Below are positions 1 through 7,830 of a stretch of DNA of 33,306 bases, piece by piece; position 1 is the first letter of the stretch; every line of letters begins with the position of its first letter. A program made the position numbers and the translations under genes. Origin of the DNA: UMGS1225 sp034086705 (GTDB lineage Bacteria; Bacillota; Clostridia; Oscillospirales; CAG-272); assembly GCA_034086705.1 (NCBI GenBank), contig JAXDZV010000086.1, positions 1-33,306 of the forward strand, given 5' to 3'. Under the pieces are notes generated by a model. The model saw nothing but the letters and a program-made list of their open reading frames with translations, had not been told where the DNA came from and made no database searches.

Positions 1-792
1 GCCGGTCATACCGTTGCCATGACCGGTGACGGAATCAACGACATTTTGGCAATGAAAGATGCAGATTGTAGTGTCGCTATGGCATCCGGCAGTGAAGCGG
101 CTGCACAGGTTGCACAAGTTGTGCTGCTGGATAACGACTTCGGCAAAATGCCCCACATCGTCACACAGGGCAGACAAATTGTCAACAATCTGCAACGCAG
201 CGCCAGCCTGTTTTTGGTAAAGAATATTTTCTCAATTTTAATGGCACTGTTTTCCGCCATATTTCTATTCACCTATCCGTTGGAGCCGGCGCAAATCTCG
301 TTGATCAGCGCATTTACCATCGGGCTGCCCGGCTTTTTGCTAACGCTGGAGCCAAACAACACCCGCATTACGGGCAGCTTTATGAAAACCGTTTTGCTGC
401 GCGCTTTCCCCGCCGGCTTAACAGATTGTTTGGCAGTCGCAGCCCTCGTCGTATGCGCAGACGTGTTTTCCCTGCCGGATGCGGATATTGCAACGGTTTG
501 TACCATGCTTTTGAGCGCCGTCGGACTCATGATTTTATATAAAATCGCACGCCCTCTCACTCGAATCAAAGCAGCCATTCTCGGTGCCTGCACCATTGGC
601 CTACTTGTATGCGGCGTCTTTTTCAACCAACTTTTTGCCATCAGCGGTATGTCTGCTATTTGTGTTCTGTTGCTGATCGTATTTTCATTTGCTGCGGAAT
701 CTTTGCTACGTTACCTTACCTTAGTAACCGATTATTTAGCAGGCATTCGAAAGCGTCTTGCTGCGCGCCGAGCAAAAAAGCACAGCATGTAG
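1..792 (+). CDS. P-type cation-transporting ATPase, C-terminal part (5' end outside window)
   Basis: The reading frame is open from base 1 and stops with TAG at 790-792, so only the C-terminal part of the protein is present. It opens with AGHTVAMTGDGIND, the conserved TGDGxND hinge of the P domain that helps bind Mg2+ during phosphoryl transfer. The segment GSEAAAQVAQVVLLDNDF that follows is typical of P-type ATPases. The rest is a C-terminal membrane domain with several hydrophobic helices and the motif FTIGLPGFLLTLEPN, then a basic cytoplasmic tail ending in RRAKKHSM. The FTIGxPxFxLxLxPN pattern recalls CtpE-like ATPases linked to Ca2+ uptake. Ion specificity cannot be fixed without the missing M4 helix, so CtpE-like is inference. 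The gene converges on bioY and shares a two-way terminator with it. Confidence 0.88.
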   Translation, partial: AGHTVAMTGDGINDILAMKDADCSVAMASGSEAAAQVAQVVLLDNDFGKMPHIVTQGRQIVNNLQRSASLFLVKNIFSILMALFSAIFLFTYPLEPAQISLISAFTIGLPGFLLTLEPNNTRITGSFMKTVLLRAFPAGLTDCLAVAALVVCADVFSLPDADIATVCTMLLSAVGLMILYKIARPLTRIKAAILGACTIGLLVCGVFFNQLFAISGMSAICVLLLIVFSFAAESLLRYLTLVTDYLAGIRKRLAARRAKKHSM

Positions 793-840
793 CGAAAAGC
801 CATCTGTATACCAACCGCAAACAACGGACAATGCAAAAAA

Positions 841-880
841 CCTCCCATGGTATATCAGAAGAACCATGGGAGGAAATTTT
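841..880. terminator. Bidirectional rho-independent terminator between convergent genes
   Basis: A perfect 11-bp stem (841-851 CCTCCCATGGT with 863-873 ACCATGGGAGG) encloses an 11-nt loop. It is preceded by A6 (835-840) and followed by AAATTTTAT, so it has A- and T-rich flanks in both directions. It sits between the end of the ATPase gene and the end of bioY. Confidence 0.75.
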
Positions 881-965
881 ATGCCAACAAATTACATGCC
901 GCAGGAACGCTTCTGTGCTGCCCATAGAATTTGAGGCACAGCATCGGCTTTGACCTCTTCGGCAT

Positions 966-1529
966 TTACAGTTGCACCCTTCTGCAAAGAATGGGCGCCA
1001 ACACAGAACACAGCAAGATTTTCAGGCAATCGCCCGGCAAAAACACAAGCATACCGCCACGCAAAATCGACCACAGCGAAAGCCCTTTGCCAAGATATAC
1101 GTTTTGTATCAGCGCAAGATACGGTACTCCGCACAAATATAAAACGCAAACCCCGGCCAAACAAGCGAGCGCTGCCCGCAACGGCGTCAGCTTACCCCGT
1201 CGTGCAATCCAACCGATCATGCCTGCCGCAGCGATCAACCCTAGCAAAAAACCAAAAGTGGGCGAAAGCACCGCGCCAAATCCACCGCCAAAAGTAAATA
1301 TGGGCACCCCGCACAGACCGATTGCCACATATACGCTTTGCGACAAGGCGCCCCACTTTGCACCGAGCAACAGCGCTGCCATGGCACAAAAGAAAAATTG
1401 CAGTGTAATCGGTGCCAGCGGCAGCGGTATTCGAATAAAGGCGCCGGCAGCGGTCAGTGCTGCAAACAACGCGCAAAGCAGTAGCTTGCGCAGTGGCAAG
1501 TGCCGCGAGGTTTCTTTCTGATTTGCCAT
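966..1529 (-). CDS. bioY: Biotin transporter BioY (ECF S component)
   Basis: This is a 187-residue, very hydrophobic protein with about six membrane helices. It has the BioY family pattern: LCALFAALTAAGAFIRIPLPLAPITLQ near the N-terminus in shortened form as AFIRIPLPLAPITLQ, then LLGAKWGALSQSVYVAIGLCGVPIF and GGFGAVLSPTFGFLLG segments. BioY binds biotin in the membrane and works with the shared ECF energising module (EcfA/A'/T), which is not in this window. I chose the ATG at 1529, which has a G-rich ribosome-binding site. A GTG at 1562 in the same frame lies at the likely transcription start and is improbable. No biotin synthesis gene is nearby, which suggests uptake, but that is inference from a small window. 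Confidence 0.9.
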   Translation of the reverse strand: MANQKETSRHLPLRKLLLCALFAALTAAGAFIRIPLPLAPITLQFFFCAMAALLLGAKWGALSQSVYVAIGLCGVPIFTFGGGFGAVLSPTFGFLLGLIAAAGMIGWIARRGKLTPLRAALACLAGVCVLYLCGVPYLALIQNVYLGKGLSLWSILRGGMLVFLPGDCLKILLCSVLAPILCRRVQL

Positions 1530-1540
1530 CCCTGCACCCC

Positions 1541-1568
1541 CCGATTGTAACAAAATCGGCACAGTATA
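1541..1568 (-). promoter_or_regulatory. bioY promoter (extended -10) with a palindrome at the start site
   Basis: On the minus strand TGGTATACT (-10 at 1563-1568) is an extended -10 element; no good -35 is visible. Just downstream, 1541-1559 forms a palindrome with 6-bp arms CCGATT/AATCGG and a 7-bp centre. It lies where RNA polymerase would start, as an operator would. It does not match the usual Firmicutes BirA operator, so the regulator is unknown. Confidence 0.45.
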
Positions 1569-1634
1569 CCACGGAAATTCCGAAAAAGGTGCTTAAAAAC
1601 ATGTCGGAATTGTAAAAAAATGTCGAAAAATCGA

Positions 1635-1663
1635 TTGACAATCCTTTGCTTTTTCGATAAACT
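1635..1663 (+). promoter_or_regulatory. Sigma-A-type promoter for the small membrane protein at 1695
   Basis: TTGACA at 1635-1640 is followed after 17 bp by TAAACT at 1658-1663. The start codon at 1695 has a clear AAAGGAG ribosome-binding site at 1681-1687. Confidence 0.6.
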
Positions 1664-1694
1664 ATCCCTTGAAAAGATAGAAAGGAGAATTCAT

Positions 1695-2096
1695 ATGGAA
1701 CTATCATCGACATCTCCCAGTTGCTCTTTGTACGCAGTTACAACCGCAACACTCATCATCTCCTTGTGTGTGGGCATAGCGCTCGGCGTCCTTTTAATCA
1801 TCGCAAACTGGAAAATATTTCAAAAAGGAGGGCACGCCGGGTGGAAAGCACTGATTCCGCTGTATAACGGTATGGTCCTTTTTAAAATCATCTATGGCAG
1901 CATGGGCAAATATTTTCTAACCTGGATTCCCTTTTTCGGAATAGTTTACACCATCATCAGTTTGTTCCGTTTGGCAAAGGTCTACGGTAAGGGAGTCGGG
2001 TTTGGCTTCGGCTTGCTCTTTTTGCCCAACATTTTCACATTGATACTCGGTTTTGGCAACAGTACATACATCGGTCCGTTTCAAAAGGAGCTGTAA
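1695..2096 (+). CDS. Small membrane protein, DUF5684-like
   Basis: This is a 133-residue protein with three or four hydrophobic stretches. Its core has HAGWKALIPLYNGMVLFKI, then GKYFLTWIPFFGIVY, then RLAKVYGKGVGFGFGLLFLP and ends with GFGNSTYIGPF. The pattern GWKxLIPxYN, a proline-rich middle helix, and an AKxxGKGxxFGxGL segment before a final Y-I-G fits the DUF5684 family, whose biochemical role is not established. The ATG at 1695 was chosen because AAAGGAG lies 7 bp upstream; the frame is open further upstream but would run into the promoter. It is transcribed alone, divergently from bioY, and ends at a strong terminator. Confidence 0.8.
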   Translation: MELSSTSPSCSLYAVTTATLIISLCVGIALGVLLIIANWKIFQKGGHAGWKALIPLYNGMVLFKIIYGSMGKYFLTWIPFFGIVYTIISLFRLAKVYGKGVGFGFGLLFLPNIFTLILGFGNSTYIGPFQKEL

Positions 2097-2114
2097 CCCT
2101 ACGATATTGCAACA

Positions 2115-2157
2115 GCAGCATCTGCGCGGCTTTTTGTCGTGCAGATGCTGCGTTTTT
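2115..2157 (+). terminator. Rho-independent terminator
   Basis: An 11-bp perfect stem (2115-2125 GCAGCATCTGC with 2141-2151 GCAGATGCTGC) is followed by GTTTTT. It ends the transcript of the small membrane protein gene and faces the end of the tldE gene on the other strand. Confidence 0.8.
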
Positions 2158-2167
2158 ATGCAAAGTC

Positions 2168-3466
2168 TTATTTCCCGCTGATCGTAACACCGTCAAACGC
2201 TGCCCAGGGCAACGAAGTTGCACCGTCTTCCACAGTTTGTACAGACAACCCGCGCAGATTCTGCAGCAGTGCAGCAAGATTGCCGCTGATCATCGTCTCG
2301 CTGACCGCACCGGCAATCTTCCCGTTTTCAATCAGAAAACTGTTTTTCGCAACGCCGGAAAAATCTCCGTTAGCAGACGGTTCTCCGCCGGAGAATCGCC
2401 CCACCAAAAGGCCACGCTCTACCGAACCAATCAGCGTCTGCAGCGGAGTGTCACCCGGCGCAACAATCAACGCACCAGAGGAATTCTTCGCCCGCGGCAA
2501 ACCCGTCTTGTTGGCCGCATACAAAGAGAGCAAAAAGCTGCGTAACACACCTTTTTCAATCACATCGAAATCTTCTGCGAAAAATCCATCGTCCGTCACG
2601 CGTTCTCCGCAGACAATCCGCGGATCAAACGGGCGTAGCGAAACCGTTAAACGCGGATCTGCCACCACCGTGCCAAGCCGGTCTTTCCAGATGCTTGTAC
2701 CGCTAATCAGAGCCGTGTCTTCCGCAAAGTTATCAAGCGCCGCCCAAAGTAGCTCCGCAAAACAGCCCGGTGTCAGCACCAATGTTCCGGTAAATTTACC
2801 GCTAACCGGCTTGACATGAATTTGCTGCTCCGCATCTGCAAGCTCCGCAGCAATGGAGCCGAGGGAATAGAAAGGCCGGTCCAGCCGATCTGTCAAAACG
2901 CCGGAAGAACAGAAAGAGGAGGTTAGCGTACCCTCATGTGCAGAATACGTCAACTCAACGGCATATACACCGCTGTATCGCTCATACAAAACGCCGTTGG
3001 AGTTGGTAAAGACGCTGCGATTTTGCGTGTGACTGACGATCATCTGTTCCACCACAATTTTTGGGTGCCTCGTCTGAATGGTTTGCAACAGTTCCTGCGT
3101 CCGTGCAAAAAGTCGCTCCGTGTCACAAACCGGTGCCCCCAACGCAAATTGCTGCGCCGGTTGTGCCGGTGCAATATCAAACGCCGGGTCTGCCTTGCCG
3201 CTGTTAGCAACCTCCAGACAGTTCTGCACCGCATCTGCAACGGCTGCATCATCAAAACGATTGATACCAACCGTCCCCCGCTTTCCGTCACATAATGCTG
3301 TCAAAGACAGTGCATGGTCATATAAGGTGCGGAACAGGCTGAATTTGCCGTTGTCAACATTGAATTCTTTTGTTTCTCTGACAGCCGCCGAAACCGCGCC
3401 CTTGTTTGCACCGCCCTGCTGCAGTGCCGTAAGTGCCTGTGCTGCAATCGATTTAATTTCCTGCAT
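2168..3466 (-). CDS. pmbA: TldE/PmbA-type subunit of the TldD/TldE metalloprotease
   Basis: This 432-residue protein belongs to the TldD/PmbA (U62) family and is the partner without its own metal site: no HEXXXH motif is present. Family landmarks include SFCSSGVLTDR, a glycine-rich KPVSGKFTGTLVLTPG stretch, RVTDDGFFAEDFDVIEKGVLRSFLLSLYAA in shortened form as DDGFFAEDFDVIEKG, and SVERGLLVGRFSGGEPSANGDFSGVAKN (GGEPSANGDFSGVAKNSF). TldD and TldE form a heteromeric protease with a buried active site that degrades unfolded peptides and, in some bacteria, matures peptide antibiotics. The start ATG at 3466 has an AGGAGGAGAG ribosome-binding site, 15 bp after the tldD stop, so the two genes are one operon. 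No peptide-antibiotic precursor was seen nearby. Confidence 0.88.
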   Translation of the reverse strand: MQEIKSIAAQALTALQQGGANKGAVSAAVRETKEFNVDNGKFSLFRTLYDHALSLTALCDGKRGTVGINRFDDAAVADAVQNCLEVANSGKADPAFDIAPAQPAQQFALGAPVCDTERLFARTQELLQTIQTRHPKIVVEQMIVSHTQNRSVFTNSNGVLYERYSGVYAVELTYSAHEGTLTSSFCSSGVLTDRLDRPFYSLGSIAAELADAEQQIHVKPVSGKFTGTLVLTPGCFAELLWAALDNFAEDTALISGTSIWKDRLGTVVADPRLTVSLRPFDPRIVCGERVTDDGFFAEDFDVIEKGVLRSFLLSLYAANKTGLPRAKNSSGALIVAPGDTPLQTLIGSVERGLLVGRFSGGEPSANGDFSGVAKNSFLIENGKIAGAVSETMISGNLAALLQNLRGLSVQTVEDGATSLPWAAFDGVTISGK

Positions 3467-3481
3467 TGCCCTCTCCTCCTC

Positions 3482-4867
3482 TCACTCACCGCCGACCATG
3501 ACACGGCAGCGCAAATCCGGGCCTCCCATAGAAACGGGCATGGGTTGCTTTTTGCCACACATACCAGCGCTGACCCAGTGTATCTGCTGCCCAACCATAT
3601 CCACACTTTTCAGCATATCAAACGCAACGCCGCTGATAGTCGTATCCAGTAATGCATCGCCAAGCTTCCCGTGGTGAATCTCATACCCCTCTGTCACCCC
3701 GAACATAAATTCTCCCGTCGTATCCGCCTGTCCGTTGTTGGTGCTGACAAGATAATAGCCGTCTTCCACGGAGGCAATCATGTCTGCAAGCGAATCTTTT
3801 CCCGGATGAATCGCTGTGTTGCGCATGCGAATCAAAGGCTCATCGGAAAATGAAAATGCGCGTGCGTTTCCGCAAGGTTCCATTCCAAAATGTTGTGCGC
3901 TTTCCCGGCTATTCATATATCCTGTTAAAATGCCGTCCTCAATCAGCTTAACATCTTTTGCAGGCGTACCTTCGTCGTCCAAATACACAGGCAAAGGCGC
4001 CTGCTGCCCAAACGCGGTACTTGCAAAATCGCTCAAACTAACCAGCGTAGAGGCTACCTGCTTACCCAATGCCGGCCCCGCTACGGAACCTGCAAGAACC
4101 AAATCTGCCTCCACCGTGTGCCCCACCGCCTCATGCGCAAGCATACCGGCAAGCTCTCCGTTTAAAATACAAGTATGCACGCCCGCGCGTGCGCGCACGC
4201 CCAGCCGCTTTTTTTGCAGCCGTTCGTACAAAGCATCTATCCGCGTATACAACGCCGACGGGTCTTGAAAGTTTGCGGAAAAATCGCCCCAGCCGCCAAA
4301 CGCTTCAAATAGCTCCACCGGGGTTCCGTCGTCTCGCTGTGCTGTCAGCATCACATAAACATAGCTGCGCGGGCTGCGGTTGTGCCCACAGCATCCATCG
4401 CTTGTACACAACGCCTTTTCCATGCTGTCACTCATGGCAACAATTCGGCGTGCTGCAAGGGTCGGATATTTCCGCATAAGATATGCGTCTATGGCGCGAG
4501 CATACTCCACATAATACCGCTGCTCCGGATCCTGCGGCTGTCCTAAATGCGTAATGGTTCCACCGGCAAGCGGTGGCAGCAGCGGCTGACTCGGTGCAAG
4601 GTGTGCATCCAGAAAACGTGCATTCTCCTCTGCTGCGTACAAAACCGTCCGGGCCGCTTCTGCACTGAGCTCCGCCATCGACGAAAACCCATACAATCCA
4701 CGGCGCAGTACTCGCGCCGAAACCCCCGAAACATCCGCGCGCACATTCCCCGTCACCTCGCCGCCAAGCAGTACAACGCGCCGGCTTGTGCTGCGCTGTG
4801 CCCGCAGCTCCGTATGCGCCGCAGAATCGAACCGTGCTTCCAACCCGGCAATACAGTCAAGTCCCAT
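3482..4867 (-). CDS. tldD: TldD-type catalytic subunit of the TldD/TldE metalloprotease
   Basis: This 461-residue protein carries the family HEXXXH zinc motif as HEAVGH at residues 245-250, inside GELAGMLAHEAVGHTVEADL. A C-terminal GMCGKKQPMPVSMGGPDL segment supplies the conserved cysteine that completes the metal site in characterised TldD. Other family landmarks are DDEGTPAKDVKLIEDGILTGYMNSRES (LIEDGILTGYMNSRESA) and NARAFSFSDEPLIRMRNT. It is the catalytic half of the pair with the downstream pmbA/tldE. The ATG at 4867 follows GGGAG at normal distance. Its N-terminus is standard for the family and there is no signal peptide, so it acts in the cytoplasm. The order tldD-tldE is the usual one. 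Confidence 0.92.
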   Translation of the reverse strand: MGLDCIAGLEARFDSAAHTELRAQRSTSRRVVLLGGEVTGNVRADVSGVSARVLRRGLYGFSSMAELSAEAARTVLYAAEENARFLDAHLAPSQPLLPPLAGGTITHLGQPQDPEQRYYVEYARAIDAYLMRKYPTLAARRIVAMSDSMEKALCTSDGCCGHNRSPRSYVYVMLTAQRDDGTPVELFEAFGGWGDFSANFQDPSALYTRIDALYERLQKKRLGVRARAGVHTCILNGELAGMLAHEAVGHTVEADLVLAGSVAGPALGKQVASTLVSLSDFASTAFGQQAPLPVYLDDEGTPAKDVKLIEDGILTGYMNSRESAQHFGMEPCGNARAFSFSDEPLIRMRNTAIHPGKDSLADMIASVEDGYYLVSTNNGQADTTGEFMFGVTEGYEIHHGKLGDALLDTTISGVAFDMLKSVDMVGQQIHWVSAGMCGKKQPMPVSMGGPDLRCRVMVGGE

Positions 4868-4964
4868 TGTTTTCTCCCTTTCCCGCCGGCAGCGTTCTCT
4901 GCATCGCCGGCGCTTGCAGATTCATAAAAGTATCCGCGATTTTTCCTTGTCTTATACACATAGA

Positions 4965-4993
4965 ATTGTAGCAAACTTTCATAAAAAAAGCAA
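4965..4993 (-). promoter_or_regulatory. Promoter of the tldD-tldE operon
   Basis: On the minus strand TTGCTT (4988-4993) is followed after 17 bp by TACAAT (4965-4970). This gives a leader of about 90 nt containing a GC-rich region with CGCCGGC/GCCGGCG arms before the ribosome-binding site. Confidence 0.55.
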
Positions 4994-5076
4994 GTATTCC
5001 CATCTGAAGCGTATCATTTATTCGATCAGTGGTTTCATTCCCGCACCAAGCGGCAAAATTAGGGTATGCAACAGTT

Positions 5077-5106
5077 ACAAAGGCATCGCTTTCGCGATGC
5101 CTTTGT
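5077..5106. terminator. Strong hairpin downstream of the M23 peptidase gene
   Basis: A perfect 13-bp stem (5077-5089 with 5094-5106) has a TTTC loop on the plus strand and a GAAA tetraloop on the minus strand. There is only a weak T-run (GTGTCTTT) on the plus side and none on the minus side. It is probably a 3' end structure for the minus-strand peptidase transcript. The rest of 4868-5141 holds the tldD promoter and no gene that I can support. Confidence 0.45.
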
Positions 5107-5141
5107 GTCTTTCATACTCCTAAAATCCGCCTGCCTTTGGA

Positions 5142-6161
5142 TCAACGAGGGCAATCAATGCCCGCACGCGTAGCATATATCGGAATCGACCGCTGGAAAA
5201 CAGCATACAAAATGCAATCCAGATCCGTCAGAGTATCCGTCGGCAAAGCGGGAGAGCCATCTGCATAACACCACCCGACAAACCGCTTACCGCTGCAGCT
5301 CGCCCTAGGCAACACCCCCAAAACACTGCCGGCAGAATACAGCCGCAAAGACTCTGAACAGGTCCCCTGCGGCGTTGCAAATTGCACCGTTGGCATGTCA
5401 CTGCGCAAATAATATATATAACTCTGCACGGCCGGGTCTGGATCCAAAAAAGACGTCGGTATGACATATGGGCTGCATTGTAAACAAAAGTGCAAATGCG
5501 CGTCTGAAGAGAGGCCTGTGGAACCGACATATCCAATCACTTGCCCTTGCTGCACAAAATCTCCCTGCTGCACCGTCAACCGCAGCAAATGGTAATATGA
5601 AGTGTAGCTTTGCTGGCCATGGCGCAATGTCAGAGCATTGCCTTGCGCGTTGTTACAAAAACGCCGTTGCGTTCCATTGATTTGATACACATCAGAAAGC
5701 TGGCGCAGAGCGCACCCTGTCAGTTCTGAGCATCCCTGGCCTTGGTTTTGCATGCCGTCGCTGTTGGCACAACCGTCCCAAACCCGCACAACCGTGCCGG
5801 ATTTTGCCGCCAGAACCGGCTGTCCCTCAACACCGTTTGCAGCGATATCGATTCCGGAATGTACCCCGTAGTTAAAATACTGCGTAATCTGCGTCGTATA
5901 CGGAAGCGGCCACAGCCACTGCTGCTCAGCAGGCTGAGCAGATATAACTCCCGCCTTTGTTTGAAGCGCTTTGTCACTGCAGGGTTGCTGCGTTAGACTG
6001 CTCTGTGTTTGTTGTGCGAGACCTGCCGGTGCTGTCATTAGGGAACTCGATTCGGTAGAAACCTGTGGCTGCGCAGACGCAAGCATTGTACTGCAAAAGC
6101 AAAAGCAAACGCCGAGCGCAGCACACAGAACGCCTTTACGCCATAACGGTCTCACCGACAT
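5142..6161 (-). CDS. Secreted M23-family metallopeptidase with C-terminal InlB B-repeat-like domain
   Basis: This 339-residue protein starts with a basic stretch and hydrophobic core ending in MLASA, a signal peptide cleaved near residue 30. A low-complexity Ser/Gln/Ala linker follows to about residue 80. The M23 peptidase domain (about 82-245) has the zinc ligands H101 and D105 in YGVHSGIDIAANG, with H222 and H224 in DAHLHF, and a YHLL segment with H191. M23 enzymes cut peptide cross-links in peptidoglycan. Between residues 130 and 170 there is a cysteine-containing insertion. Residues about 275-325 (LYSAGSVLGVLP, FVGWCYADG, ILYAVF) resemble one InlB B-repeat, usually a surface adhesion module. 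Its place just downstream of dpaAB, behind its own promoter, makes a role in spore or wall remodelling possible, but that is inference. Confidence 0.85.
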   Translation of the reverse strand: MSVRPLWRKGVLCAALGVCFCFCSTMLASAQPQVSTESSSLMTAPAGLAQQTQSSLTQQPCSDKALQTKAGVISAQPAEQQWLWPLPYTTQITQYFNYGVHSGIDIAANGVEGQPVLAAKSGTVVRVWDGCANSDGMQNQGQGCSELTGCALRQLSDVYQINGTQRRFCNNAQGNALTLRHGQQSYTSYYHLLRLTVQQGDFVQQGQVIGYVGSTGLSSDAHLHFCLQCSPYVIPTSFLDPDPAVQSYIYYLRSDMPTVQFATPQGTCSESLRLYSAGSVLGVLPRASCSGKRFVGWCYADGSPALPTDTLTDLDCILYAVFQRSIPIYATRAGIDCPR

Positions 6162-6187
6162 CGCCCCCTTTTTGTAAACTATTTCCT

Positions 6188-6215
6188 ATTATATTATCTT
6201 TTTTGTGCTTGTCAA
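6188..6215 (-). promoter_or_regulatory. Promoter of the M23 peptidase gene
   Basis: Minus-strand TTGACA (6210-6215), 16 bp, then TATAAT (6188-6193). The -35 box lies in the loop of an inverted repeat with arms TTTTTTGTGC (6199-6208) and GCACAAAAAA (6221-6230), which could be a regulator site. It does not have the flanks of a terminator. Confidence 0.65.
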
Positions 6216-6232
6216 TCCCGGCACAAAAAAAT

Positions 6233-6799
6233 TCACATCTGCTCAGGCAGAGCAATATCTTGTGCTGCGCCGATCAATGTACGCACATACGGCACAATCA
6301 AATCAAAGCGGCAGACCAGTGAATGCGGTTTCCCGCGCGGATCATCCGGTTCCGCCGGCAACATGGTAATATGCCGCCGCTGCGACAGCTCCGCCATATT
6401 CTGATAGTTAGCGGACAACGCATCGTTGGTGGCAATTCCAACCAGCACAGGACGGTCAGCGCGCAATTGTGCCTTTGCCGCCATAGTCACTGCTGTATCT
6501 GTTATCCCGCAACACATTTTTGCCAATGTGTTACCGGTGCAAGGGGCAATCACCAGCAAATCGAGCTTTTCGCGCGGACCGAGCGGTTCTGCGTCGCGGA
6601 TGGTATGGATCACTTCTCTGCCGCACATCTGCTGCAACCGTTCTATCAGCGCAGCGGATGTTCCAAAGCGCGTATCTGTCGCATACACCGTTTCACTGAC
6701 GATAGGACGCACCATATACCCCGCGCGCAGTAACTCCTCCAGCGCCGCTAAACTACGTGCGTGTGTACAAAAAGAACCACACAGGGCGTATCCAATCAT
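6233..6799 (-). CDS. dpaB: Dipicolinate synthase subunit B
   Basis: This 188-residue flavoprotein matches DpaB/SpoVFB, which is about 200 residues long. It starts MIGYALCGSFCTHARSLAAL, the nucleotide-binding start of the family. It has LLVIAPCTGNTLAKMCCGI and the flavoprotein-type segment DRPVLVGIATNDALSANYQN. With DpaA it makes dipicolinic acid from the lysine-pathway intermediate dihydrodipicolinate in the mother cell; dipicolinate is then loaded as the calcium salt into the spore core. The start ATG at 6799 overlaps the dpaA stop in an ATGA junction, so the two are translationally coupled. An open frame upstream of this ATG overlaps dpaA and is not needed. Confidence 0.93.
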   Translation of the reverse strand: MIGYALCGSFCTHARSLAALEELLRAGYMVRPIVSETVYATDTRFGTSAALIERLQQMCGREVIHTIRDAEPLGPREKLDLLVIAPCTGNTLAKMCCGITDTAVTMAAKAQLRADRPVLVGIATNDALSANYQNMAELSQRRHITMLPAEPDDPRGKPHSLVCRFDLIVPYVRTLIGAAQDIALPEQM

Positions 6800-7710
6800 G
6801 GTGTATACACCCCCTGTGCTTGCAAAATATGCAAAATACTTTCCTCCATGATACGCCCGGCTGTTACCGGCGCACATTTCCCAGGTAACGACATGGCAAA
6901 AATAGTCCGTAAACCGTGTGCCTGTGCATAAGCACGATCGATGCCGCCCGGTTCCGACGCAAGCTCAATCACAGGAACCCCCGGGCGAATCTGCGAGAGC
7001 ACATCGGCATCCAGCACCGCTGCAGGCACTGTATTAAAAATCAGATCAAATGCGGAAATACTCTGGCAAAGTGCGTCCGTGCGAATACTTTGGCAGCCAT
7101 CTGCCTCGATCCATGCAAAGTCTTCGTGTCGCCGTGCACTGACGGTAACCTTTGCCCCGACTGCATGCAGCAGTCTTGCCAACGTCTTGCCGACGCGCCC
7201 GTACCCAATAACCAAGCAACGTGCACCATGAATGGTATACGGCACTTCACTCATGGCAATGGCAAGTGCTCCCTCCGCTGTCGGAATCGCATTGGAAACC
7301 TTCAATTCTTCCCGATCGTAGTAATCAAGCAGCGATATGCCCGCAGCCGCAGCCTCCCGCCGTGCCGCAGCAGACACTCTGCCGCCAAGTAGCAGCTGCG
7401 CAGGCGTCATCAGTGCCAAAATCTCTCGCAGCAAAATGGTTTTTTTCGTCAGCGGACACCGAACTCTTTCCTCATCTGCCATGGCAGGCAGTGGCAAAAT
7501 CACTGCAGCCGCGCCACAAATCGCGGAGGAAAGTGCCGCGCAACGCGTCACATCTCCGCAGTCCCCCTCGCAGGTGTCAATGCCGAACATTGCCGTTTCA
7601 AACCCGTGTGCAGCAAGTTCTCTTGCCGCCGTCAACACCCGTAAATCTCCACCAACCACGCCGAGCTTTACCTGCTCTGCCGGCGGCGGTGTTATCGAAT
7701 ATTGCTCCAT
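6796..7710 (-). CDS. dpaA: Dipicolinate synthase subunit A
   Basis: This 304-residue protein matches DpaA/SpoVFA (297 residues in Bacillus). It begins with a Rossmann-like VKLGVVGGDLRVLTAARELA and has a second nucleotide-binding stretch CLVIGYGRVGKTLARLLHAV in the middle, shortened here as GYGRVGKTLARLL. FNTVPAAVLDADVLSQI and IELASEPGGID follow, as in the family. It is the dehydrogenase-like half of dipicolinate synthase. The ATG at 7710 follows GTGAGGAGC, a slightly close ribosome-binding site; the frame upstream offers only TTG and GTG. Its presence shows that the organism makes, or descends from makers of, true endospores. Confidence 0.93.
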   Translation of the reverse strand: MEQYSITPPPAEQVKLGVVGGDLRVLTAARELAAHGFETAMFGIDTCEGDCGDVTRCAALSSAICGAAAVILPLPAMADEERVRCPLTKKTILLREILALMTPAQLLLGGRVSAAARREAAAAGISLLDYYDREELKVSNAIPTAEGALAIAMSEVPYTIHGARCLVIGYGRVGKTLARLLHAVGAKVTVSARRHEDFAWIEADGCQSIRTDALCQSISAFDLIFNTVPAAVLDADVLSQIRPGVPVIELASEPGGIDRAYAQAHGLRTIFAMSLPGKCAPVTAGRIMEESILHILQAQGVYTP

Positions 7711-7784
7711 GCTCCTCACATGCGCAAAAAACGCGCTTCCTTTCCTGCGCCGGCATCCTGCCGCACGCAAATGGCTTTACTGCC

Positions 7785-7810
7785 ATTCTATGAAACAAAA
7801 CGCATTTTGT
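7785..7810 (-). promoter_or_regulatory. Candidate sigma-K-type promoter of dpaA-dpaB
   Basis: On the minus strand AC (7809-7810) is followed after 16 bp by CATAGAAT (7785-7792), which fits the late mother-cell sigma-K form AC-N16/17-CATAnnnT. The spoVF operon of Bacillus subtilis is sigma-K dependent, so the fit makes sense, but the motif is short and could occur by chance. Confidence 0.4.
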
Positions 7811-7830
7811 CACCCGACGGCCCGCATATA

